Assembly: GCA_001510575.1 (NCBI GenBank)
Contig: LNGK01000011.1
Coordinates: 558,001 to 622,000 of the forward strand
Direction of reading: 5' to 3'
DNA length: 64,000 nucleotides
From: Knoxdaviesia capensis
Lineage: Eukaryota > Ascomycota > Sordariomycetes > Microascales > Gondwanamycetaceae
Below the pieces are notes generated by a model. The model was not told the DNA's origin. It ran no database searches and worked only from the letters and a program-made list of their open reading frames with translations. Shown one piece after another: positions 55,950 to 64,000 of this stretch. The position numbers and the translations under genes were made by a program. Within the stretch, counting starts at the first letter, position 1; every line of letters begins with the position of its first letter.

Positions 55950-57284
55950 ATGGCACAAACGCCAGAGTCTCGCAGCGAAGCAGCACTTGCTGCCGATAAT
56001 GCTCGCCAAAACCGGCCGCCCAAACCGCGGCGCAGCTGGCGGGACGACGCCGTGAAGAAGTTCATGGCCCGGTACCCGGAGTCCACGCAAGCAGGGTGGA
56101 TGCGCGAACTCGGGTGCACAGACGTGTCCGCCGTGTCTGCGGCGTTCCCGCGCGGCTACACGGCCTACGCGCCGATGGTGCTGTTCCCCAGCGGCAGCTT
56201 CGCCGGCCGCACGCTGCTGGACGTGCTCACCGACGCCCAGCGCGCCGAGCTGTGGACGGTCGTCCTGGGGGAGATCTCGCGGGTGGCGGGGTGTGGAACA
56301 CTGACGCACGCGGCGGCCAACGCGGGGATCCCGCCCGTGCACGCGGCGCGCGACGCGCCGGCGAACGTGCTGCGGCGGCCCGAGCGGCTGCGCCCGCTGC
56401 ACGGCGACTTCGGGGCGGCCGACGAGGCGTCGGATGCGGGAGCGGCGCTGTGGGTGTGGACGTGCCAGAACGGGCTGTGGCAGACGTGGGCGCCGCGGTG
56501 GACCATGTTCAGTCGCGGGAACATTGTTGAGAAGGCGCGGTTGCTGCGGTTCCCGCGCGCCGCCGCGCCGGCCGCTCTCGCCCGCCCGCAGACGTCGCCC
56601 GCTGCGACGAGTGCTGTTGGCGGTGGCGGAGGTGCGTGGGGTGGCCCGGTGGCCGTCGACATGTACGCCGGCATCGGCTACTTTGTGTTCAGCTACGCGG
56701 CGCTGGGCCTGCGCGTGCTGTGCTGGGAGATCAACCGCTGGAGCGTCGAGGGCCTGCGGCGCGGGGCGGAGCGCAACGGCTGGTCGGTGCGGGTGGTCTC
56801 GGGCTCGCATGGCTTGGCCGAGTGCACAGGGGAGGCGATCGCCGCGTGGCCGGAGCAGATTATTGTGTTTCTCGAGGACAACGCGTGCGCGGCGGGGCGG
56901 GTTGCGGCGCTTGCGGCGGCGCGGGCGGCGGCGGGGGCGGCGGCGTTGGAGATCCGCCATGTGAACAGCGGGCTGCTGCCCACCGGCCGCGACTCGTGGC
57001 ACGACTCCGTCGATATGGCGGTGGCTAGTCTGCTCCGGGCATCGCCGGGCCTCGCTGGCCAGGACCGCGAGCCGGTGTGGCTGCATCTGCATGAGAACGT
57101 CGGCGTGCACGAGATCGAGCGGCGGGCGGGTGAGATTGCCGAGCTCGCGCGCACGTGGGTGCCGCGGTCTGTGCGGGCGGCGGTCACGGAGACGGTCAAG
57201 GTCAAGACGTACGCACCTGATGTGTGGCACTGCGTGTTTGATCTTTGCCTTTCCGTGGAACCGAGTCAAGTCACCGAGGGGTGA
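55950..57284 (+). CDS. trm12: tRNA wybutosine-synthesizing protein 2 (Trm12/TYW2)
   Basis: Single exon, 444 aa. The enzyme transfers the 3-amino-3-carboxypropyl group of S-adenosylmethionine to the modified G37 of tRNA-Phe, the second step from 4-demethylwyosine toward wybutosine. The Trm5/TYW2-type Rossmann core starts at about 230: motif I VAVDMYAGIGYFVFSYAALG (235-254) and the adenosine-binding acidic residue in CWEINRWSVEGLRRGAERNG (Glu260). Upstream, GALWVWTCQNGLWQTWAPRW-like sequence and MFSRGNIVEKAR (186-197) match the linker before the methyltransferase fold. The domain includes an Ala-rich stretch and ends HVNSGLLPTGRDSW, VWLHLHENVGVHEIERRAGE and KTYAPDVWHCVFDL, all typical of Trm12. 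The start is the first ATG with good context. Confidence 0.9.
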   Translation: MAQTPESRSEAALAADNARQNRPPKPRRSWRDDAVKKFMARYPESTQAGWMRELGCTDVSAVSAAFPRGYTAYAPMVLFPSGSFAGRTLLDVLTDAQRAELWTVVLGEISRVAGCGTLTHAAANAGIPPVHAARDAPANVLRRPERLRPLHGDFGAADEASDAGAALWVWTCQNGLWQTWAPRWTMFSRGNIVEKARLLRFPRAAAPAALARPQTSPAATSAVGGGGGAWGGPVAVDMYAGIGYFVFSYAALGLRVLCWEINRWSVEGLRRGAERNGWSVRVVSGSHGLAECTGEAIAAWPEQIIVFLEDNACAAGRVAALAAARAAAGAAALEIRHVNSGLLPTGRDSWHDSVDMAVASLLRASPGLAGQDREPVWLHLHENVGVHEIERRAGEIAELARTWVPRSVRAAVTETVKVKTYAPDVWHCVFDLCLSVEPSQVTEG

Positions 57285-57564
57285 AGAAGCTCTCGACATC
57301 GAGACACTTGCAGCATGTGGCAGGTTCTGTATATTGCAATGTATATACAGCGGGTATAGAAGACGGTTGATACAAAACGGTGGCAGCGCCTGACAGCCGC
57401 CGAGAACGAACACCAGGGCCCAAAAAACAGAATCGCCATACCCAAAAGCGTGATTGATGGTCATACATGCCGTCCGTCAAATATATCCAACACGAAATAA
57501 ACTCCCCCAAAAACGAATATACGCCCACATCACAGCCATACCAGACACCAAAAGACATCCGGGT

Positions 57565-58322
57565 CTACTCGCTCACCGCACGCTGGAACTTCTTCGGGAT
57601 ATTCCCGGGCGTCCGCGACGGCGCGCGCTGCTCCTCCTCGGCGGCCTTCTCGCGTCTTTCCTCCTCGGCGTCCATCTCCTCGTGCTTCTTGAAGTGGGCG
57701 ATATCCTCCGGATGCGTCAGGTCCTCGAGCTTGGTGTGCTCGTTGTGGAACTTCTCCCAGTGGTGGATCTCGTACTCGTACTCGTCGTCGCCGTGGTGGC
57801 CCGGCCCCGTGCCGAGGTCGGGCAGCACGCTGCCGGCGCCGGCGAAGTGCTCCCACTCCCGCTGCGAGACCTCGCCGTTGCCGTCGGCGTCCATCAGGTC
57901 CAGCAGCTGGCGCGCATAGCCTTCGCGCGTCTCGGGCGTCACGTGGGCGTTGGACTCGTCCATCAGCCCGTACGTGCGCAGCAGCTCGTCGGTCTGCCAG
58001 ATGCCGTCGGCGTTGTAGTCGTGCAGCGTGAAGAAGGAGGCGGCGTCCCAGGAGTCGACGTGGTGTTCCTCTGCAGGGAGAAGACGGGGGGGGAGTGTTA
58101 GTACTTCTTCATCGGCTGTGGTCTTCTCGGTTGGGTCGGGTGTTGGGCCGCTATAGGTGGTGTGTGCCCCTTACCCAGCATGTGGCGGGTCATCCAGTCC
58201 GCCGTGGCATCGCCGGTCTTCAGCACCCGCTGCTCGCCGGCATGGCTGCCGTGATCGCCGTGGGCCGTCACACAGGCCAGCAGCTGCGCCGAGAAAACGA
58301 GGAGGGCTTGGCAGGGGATCAT
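57565..58322 (-). CDS. ssp120: Secretory-pathway EF-hand protein (Ssp120-like)
   Basis: Two minus-strand exons, 58322-58175 and 58070-57565, with a 104-nt intron, give 217 aa. An N-terminal signal peptide (MIPCQALLVFSAQLLACVTA) is followed by DWMTRHMLEEHHVDSWDAAS and two EF-hands with good calcium ligands: DYNADGIWQTDE (67-78) and DADGNGEVSQRE (110-121). The C-terminal third is Glu/Lys-rich with a probable coiled coil (EEMDAEEERREKAAEEEQRA). This is the architecture of fungal Ssp120, a nucleobindin-like lumenal protein of the early secretory pathway that works with the cargo receptor Emp47. No HDEL/KDEL signal is present (it ends RAVSE), as in that family. Confidence 0.85.
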
Positions 58323-59018
58323 CTTGAAGGGTGGTGACTTGTTGAGGAAGCTGGGTGTGTATAAGTTGGGAGAGAGCGGCCCGAACCGGAGCAGGAAATG
58401 TTTCGGGAGAGAGATCAGGAACCCTTATTAAAAAAATTTTGCAAAAAATTCGAACTACTTCTTTCTTCAAAAATCGCTAAATTTTAGTAGACCCCGGATT
58501 TTTTATAGAAACACACCCGATCGTCCCGCGGCTTATGGAAAACGATCGATGCGCGCAAAACGTCATGATCGCTAAACTGAATAAAAGGAGAATCAATCAG
58601 AAAGCCGGGAAATGAAGCACAGAGCTGGCTCCCCTGAAACAAGCGCAAACAGCTGATAAGATAAGAGCGGTGGCAGGTGTCAGCAGCTGGGAGATAGTGA
58701 GAGTCTGTGGCAGCTGGTGCCGGCTGGCAGCAGGTGGCTCACTTTACGCGTCAAACAAACACGGTCTGGAGCGATGAAGGGATCTCAGGGTTTATTCGGG
58801 CGATGGCTGTTCGTCAACCTGCAAGTTCAGCACATCCTTTTCTCAAGCAGATGCATATATCTGTGCTTGGCTCTATCTGCTACCAATAGCTGCTCTCCTA
58901 CATTACATCACCTTCATTCACGGCTTCAACTGCATCGTTTCCAGCTGTGGGAGCCCAAGCTTCCCCAACACAACCTCCGGCCCCTTCAATATCCTAATTG
59001 CTCTTCTACACATCCACC
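58323..59018. other. Divergent intergenic region
   Basis: Shared upstream region of the Ssp120-like gene (-) and orc6 (+). It contains an A/T-rich stretch (58420-58510). No gene seen. Confidence 0.55.
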
Positions 59019-60447
59019 ATGAATCGCTCAATCGAGCAGAGCCTGTTCTCGCTGATGCCCTCGCACGGGCCGCAGCTCCCGCGGTCGCTAGTCGACATGG
59101 CCGGCTCGTTGTTGGCGCAATCGCGGCTTAAGGCCAGCACGCTGAAGGCCGACGAGGAGATTGCCCGGCTGTATGCCTGTGCCCACATCGCCTGTGACCG
59201 GTAAGCTGTCTCCGCCCGGCCGTTCCCACGAGCTCTGCATTGCTCCAGACTAGCATCTCTCTAACACACACCCCGCCCCTCCCCACAGCCTCAAAATCGG
59301 CCTCGACCTGCCCCCCATCGAGCCGCGGCCGCCGATCCCGCCGCGCATCTACCGCCGGCTGTACGCCCACCTTGACAACGTCCTGCCGCGCCGCTCGATC
59401 ATGTCCGGTAAGACCGCCTCATCATCGAACAGCGCGGCCGGCCGCGGCCGCTCCGAGGCGACCACCACGCCTATCGGGCTGGTGGTGCCCAAGACCGTCC
59501 GCGACAGCGGGCCCGTCAAGATGGCCCGCCCGCGCAACCGCCCCGTGCCGACAAAGGAGGCCGCGCTGGCGCAGTTCCGCTCGTCGATCGCCCTCGGCGC
59601 CAGGTCGGTGCGGCCCGGCCCCCGCAGCTTCCCCGTGGCCGCCGGCCTGCACCCGTGGATCGGCCCAACCATCCGCTTCATGGCCGCGTCGGCCGGGCTG
59701 AAGATGCTGGGCCCCAGCGTGCTGGCCGGCGTCGAGTTCATCATTGCGCCGGGCGGGCGGCGCACGCGCGACAAGTGGGCGCTGGGGAACGTGTGTGCGC
59801 TCGTGGCGGTGCTGTTCTGCGCGGTGCAGGAGGAGGCCGACCGCGCGCGCGAGGCCATCACCGGCACCGGCACCGACAGCGCCGCGGACGCGGACGCGGC
59901 CGCCGGCGGCGCGGGCGTGTCCAAATCCGCCATGCTGGCCGCCACGCGGCGCCGCAAGCAGGCGGTCGACCTGCTGCGGCGGGCGCGCAGCGAAGTGCAG
60001 CTGCCGCCGCAGGCCGACATGAGCGCGGACGAGGCGTGGGACGGGTGGCGGCCGGCGGCGGTGACGCTGCAGGGGTTCGAGCCGGCGGTCGAGCGGCTGC
60101 GCACGACGCCGGAGTGGTTTGCCAGCGCCGACTGGTTCCTGGGCATCGAGGACGTGGTGGCGCGGGCGCAGGCGGCGCAGGCGAAGGCGGTCGAGGCGCG
60201 CGAGGCCATCCGCGGGAGCGTGCACGAGCCGGTGTGTCGGGCGGACTCGATGCTGCAGGAGCGGTTTGATTTTACGAGCGCGCGGCGGCGCGAGCAGCAG
60301 CTGGCGTGGGAGGCCGATGTGATGGCGCGGCTGGCGGCGGCCGAGGCGGCCGCGGGCATTACCGAGCAGAATCGGCGGCCGGCGGCGGCGACGATGTATG
60401 CGTTCAGCGATGACGACGCGGACGGGGATGTTGAGATGGCTGCGTGA
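59019..60447 (+). CDS. orc6: Origin recognition complex subunit 6
   Basis: Exons 59019-59200 and 59289-60447 with an 88-nt intron give 446 aa. The N-terminal domain is a cyclin-box-like helical repeat: MNRSIEQSLFSLMPSHGPQL, RSLVDMAGSLLAQSRLKAST, DEEIARLYACAHIACDRLKI (across the splice), then the Pro-rich IGLDLPPIEPRPPIPPRIYR and LYAHLDNVLP. A Ser/Gly-rich linker leads to a second helical domain (about 175-240) that includes LHPWIGPTIRFMAASAG and KWALGNVCALVAVLFCAVQE. The order and these blocks match fungal Orc6, the ORC subunit needed for MCM loading at replication origins in the nucleus. The C-terminal part is Ala/Arg-rich. A GTAAG motif at 59408 could be mistaken for a donor, but reading through keeps the frame. 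Confidence 0.83.
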
Positions 60448-63187
60448 CGGGACTACAGGGTGTCTACGGCCTCCGGTATCAGCATCGCCAGTGTCACCAT
60501 CAATCACGGACCCTCTCGCTGCTATCTGCTCTTGCCCAGGTCGACACGGTTGTGGTCGAGCCTCTCTCCCATATTTTCAATACGGTTGTCTATCTTCATA
60601 AACTTCAATGGTCCAGCCGCACCAGCATCTTCATCTTCCATTGTTTAAATAGGGGGGGCACACAACCCAGCCAGATCCAAATACTCCGTCCCAAGACACC
60701 ACCCCACATTCTTCAGCACAAGCCAGCCAAAACAACGCAACCAACCAGTCACTCCAGTACCACGCTCTGTGATGTCTCGGATACCCATGAACACACACTC
60801 ACACACTTACACTCACACTCGCACTCACACTCACACATGTCCGCTTAAACCCAGCCGCACCTCCCAGACCTGTCTGCTCTGGCTGGTGCTCTTTCTGCTG
60901 TCTGCCTCTTTTGTGCCACCACCTCATGTCTCACTTCTTTTGCTCTGGTGTTTGCTTGAGTGTATTTTTGGTTCATCGAATCGGAGGCCGTGCACGGCTT
61001 CTCTGGCGTGTCCTCTTGTGGCAAGGGGCGCGATACGAGAGAGAGAGAGAGTGGGAGAAAGAGAGTCTTGGGGTGGTACAGGAGGGGGTTTGATGGCGTG
61101 GTACGACCGGTGGTGAAGCGGTCGCTGGGGCGTGAGAGAGGTACTCTGTGTATGTTCAGAGACGATAAGAGTGCCCATGGTCCAGTCTCTGATATCCCAG
61201 TGTCCTTTGGCCCGGTCTCTGCCTCTTCACGGCCTCCCCCCTCTCTGCATTTCTATCTGTTGGTCTCTTCAGCCCTCGTATCCAGGCCACCGCTGCCTCC
61301 CTCTCTCTCTTCAACCACCGTCACGGCACACAACCACAAACGCAAGCACAGACAAACGAGAAAGCCAGGGCCAGAAGAAAAGCTGCCGGTAACACACAAA
61401 CCGTGCCGGGAGGATTCCGCCAATCGGCCCTTGTGGAAACGCCCACACACACACACACACACACACCGCCGGCCGCGCCGCAACGGCAACGGCAACGTGC
61501 ATGGCCGTGGTGGGCCTTGTCTTCTTGGTGTCTCTCTTTTTTTTTTGGTGTGGTCTTTCTCGCTTGTAGCGAGGTCGCCAGAGTGGCCGGTGTCCCGTCT
61601 CTGGTGTTTGTGTGTTGGCTGTGGGCTTCCTCCCAACGCTGGTCGTGTTTGGGGGGGGCGGCCATGTACCGTTTTCACCCGGGACGCAGGGGAGAGTGAC
61701 TTCTCTGCAGAATACACTACTGTATCCATCACCACCATCGACAGACGCGGGCTGGCCTGCTCGTTCGTCTCGGGGGTGTTTCCTGCATGGTATCGCCAGA
61801 GCCGGCTCGCTCGTTTGATCCTCGACGTTCAGCTAATATATGGCAGACAGACAATACCCCGTTCGCGTCTCGGCCCAACACATGCATATCTTCGCACCGG
61901 GATCTCTCCGGCCCAGGAAATGCCGCCGAAGCAGATCGCAGGCGTCATCTCCAGTCTTCCTCAGAGGCATATCTCGAGCCGTAACTCTCACGACACACCG
62001 CCAAAGCCAACCATACCGGAAGAGGAAACCCCAGAAGCGGGGGAAGTGAACTCGCGATGTCAGGTGTTAGATAATAAAGCCTTCACGCTTTCTTTTGCCC
62101 GATCTGTGGCCGTGATATGTAGTAAGTGAGGAGAGGACGAGTCAGAACTGACTCGCAACGTCTTCTCTTTTTTTTTTTTTTTCGTAGCCTCTTCGCCGGC
62201 CTTTTATTGCCGGCTCCCCTCTTCTCTTCTCTTCACCTTTCGTACACTCTCTCCATCTACACAAACACACACACACACACACACACAAACATCCTTTTTC
62301 AGCTGCTTCGCCAGTCTGTGTCTCGCTTGTTTCTCTCTTTCCCGATCCCGCGTTACACGTTCACCTGGGTTCATCCTGGGAGAATCGCCACTGTGTTCTG
62401 TTCTTGATGGTAGTTTGTCTCTCCCGTCTCCTCTCGTCTCTCTCTTCTTTCGTCTCTTTTCTTTCTGGCGGATGAAGAGTTGTCTGGCTATCACCGCCGT
62501 GGCCTTCTTCGTCTCGGATTTCCTTGGTTTTGATTCTATTTTATTCCTCTGAAAAATCTCAAACACGTCCATCTCCACCGTTCGCCTCTGGTGTCTCTCC
62601 TCCCTGTCTCTTGTTCTTCTTGCTCGCTCTCTCTCTCTCTCTCGTCTTCGCTTTCCACCCAAATCTCCGCTCTGGAGCCTGTGTGTCTGACTCTCCGAGT
62701 GTCTGACTATGAGTGTGAGTGTGTGTGTGTGTGTGGCCGGCTGCCTGACTCTCCACCACCGTCCACCTCGGTCCCCCCGTCGTCGTCTCTTTCTTTCCTT
62801 CTCCCTCCTCCATCTGCTGCTCGCCTGAACTTTCCCTGATCCAACCGTCGCCGTCGCCGTCGTTGCCTGCTTCAACGACCTCGCGCACCCGCAGCTCGTT
62901 CCCTGTCCATCCAGTCCCCCATACTCACTCGTGTCGTCTGTCGGTCCCCCTTTTAGCCTCGGGCCGTCTTATCTCTGTCTATCTGCATCGGTCTGGAATA
63001 GGCCACCAACCATCCTTGCCATCTCTCACTCTCCCTCTGCCTCTCTCTCCCACCCACGCCCACACACACTGTCACGGTCTCTTGCGGCTCCCTTTCAGTC
63101 CACCGTCTCTCTCTCTCTCTACATATAAACCCTCCTTCTGTCTCTCTACCCCCCTTTCACATCCACCCGCAAGAACCTTCTTCAATC
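60448..63187. other. Intergenic, rich in simple repeats
   Basis: 2.7 kb without a supported gene. Simple repeats are dense: a CACTCA-type tract at 60789-60839, (GA)n near 61039-61053, (CA)n at 61444-61466 and 62261-62286, (CT)n at 62628-62644, (TG)n at 62713-62734, and a poly-T run at about 62168-62183. An open frame of 389 codons (60960-62129) begins at a non-ATG codon and translates the repeats; it was not accepted. The last 300 nt is C/T-rich like other leaders here. Confidence 0.55.
62261..62286. repeat. (CA)n microsatellite
   Basis: About 12 CA units in a non-coding region, a likely length-variable locus. Confidence 0.85.
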
Positions 63188-64000
63188 ATGGGCGGGCTCT
63201 CCCTCCCCAGGGATGCCCCCCCGGCGGCGGCCTGTAGCGACTCCCCGCCGTCGACCACCCGCAGCTGGGGCTCGCTGGCCACCGGCGTGGCGAACGCCGG
63301 CGGCTGCATCGCCGAGTGCCGCCAGCGGTTCCTGGACAAGGTCGGGCAGGTCCTCGTATCACCGCCTCCGTCGTCGTCGTCGTCAGTGTCTCTCTCTGCC
63401 CGCTTCCACACCGTCACCCGCCGAAACTCCACCTCTTCGCCGGCAGCGGGTTCCCGGACATCTGCCGATGAGGACGCTTCACCGTATAACAATGCCCGGG
63501 ATACTGCTTCTAGCGTTTCGTTCTCGGAGATCTGCAAGGCTCTGCATGATACAGCCGACACAGACTACCCGCCCATGTGGGATCTGTACTGCTGCGACTC
63601 GGCGCTGTGCGGAGTGGCGAACTACGCGCCCGGCCTCGATCGTAAGTTGTTGTGGCTCCGTTCTTGCTAACTATCCTGTGGTAACTCATACTGACTCTCC
63701 TATAGCAAGCGTCGGCTGGATCATCAACCACTGCCAAGAGTAAGTCTCCCACCTCTCACATCGCATACCCCAAACCCACACGACGACTAACACCCCCCCG
63801 CAGCCTCGGCTTCCACAACGTCTTCGACCCCGGCCCGCCAACCTCGCCCAACTCCTGCCCCGCTGAGACGCTCTACTCGCCCGACGAGCCCCGGCCGTGC
63901 AACATGGGCGTCCTCGGAACCGGCTCGGCCACCGCCGACGACACCAACGACGACGAGAACCCCACGAACTCGCGACACGCCTCCAAAACGCTTGCTGTCG
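63188..64000 (+). CDS. Cys-containing protein of unknown function, 3' end missing
   Basis: Exons 63188-63641, 63706-63739 and 63804 to the window edge (introns 64 and 64 nt) give at least 228 residues. The predicted splices give YWDLYCC-type sequence: PPMWDLYCCDSALCGVANYA, then GLDPSVGWIINHCQDLGFHN, then VFDPGPPTSPNSCP. Cysteines in pairs and the DLYCCD..CGV / IINxCQxxGF blocks recur in uncharacterised fungal proteins I have seen annotated as hypothetical. No signal peptide is obvious from this start (MGGLSLPRDAPPAAACSD), although related proteins seem secreted, so an upstream exon may be missing. The 34-nt middle exon is well supported by consensus sites on both sides. The gene runs off the window. 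Confidence 0.65.

Noticed and set aside
60960..62129. Open frame of 389 codons
   Set aside because: It begins at a non-ATG codon, translates CA/GA repeats and T-rich DNA, and has no domain. The length is explained by chance in repeat-biased sequence.

Overview
The window looks like nuclear DNA of a filamentous ascomycete (Pezizomycotina). Genes are intron-poor, with short GT..AG introns of about 58-220 nt and one of 323 nt. Coding sequence is GC-rich, while spacers are T-rich and C/T-rich. The gene set is fungal: a DASH kinetochore subunit, Rho4, a Ppg1-type phosphatase, Tbf1, a hevein-type chitin-binding protein and a fungal bANK factor. No CRISPR array, insertion sequence or recognisable transposon was seen. 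I cannot fix the class from sequence alone.

Layout, left to right: a long leucine-rich-repeat protein (1648-5122, +); a compact GC-rich block on the minus strand that looks like a structured Pol III RNA gene (5574-5815); a secreted four-domain chitin-binding protein (7663-8979, +); a basic-region/ankyrin (bANK) factor (9876-11006, +); a coiled-coil protein (13468-15285, +); a beta-ketoacyl-CoA thiolase (16510-17760, +); a Pex24/dysferlin-domain peroxisomal membrane protein (19725-21982, +); lariat debranching enzyme Dbr1 with an RGG-like tail (22639-24733, +); elongin C (25473-26132, -); Rho4 (27105-28242, +); Dad1 (29448-29965, -) with tRNA-Arg(UCG) just upstream (30150-30234, -); a Tbf1/TRF-like telobox protein (31098-35199, +); a Cys/His-repeat protein of unknown family (36875-38839, +); a His-rich coiled-coil protein (41975-42964, +); a small coiled-coil protein (46432-47091, +); a PNPOx-fold protein (47727-48542, +); Upf3 (49064-51298, -); a disordered unknown protein (52166-53370, +); Ppg1 (53701-55301, +); Trm12/TYW2 (55950-57284, +); an Ssp120-like EF-hand protein (57565-58322, -); Orc6 (59019-60447, +); and the 5' part of a Cys-containing unknown (63188 to the end, +).

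Most identified genes are housekeeping functions with no shared pathway: RNA processing and surveillance (Dbr1, Upf3, Trm12), chromosome biology (Dad1, Orc6, Tbf1), ubiquitin ligase (elongin C), signalling (Rho4, Ppg1) and peroxisome or lipid metabolism (thiolase, Pex). The bANK factor resembles pathway-specific regulators of secondary metabolite clusters, but no biosynthetic core gene lies in the window.

Three observations stand out. The minus-strand block at 5574-5815 combines a TATA palindrome, A and B boxes, five hairpins and a T6 terminator, yet does not fold as a tRNA. The protein at 36875-38839 is built from about 16 C-x2-H-x-C modules. Two-unit TTAGGG arrays recur in the spacers of a window that also encodes the telobox-binding protein Tbf1.
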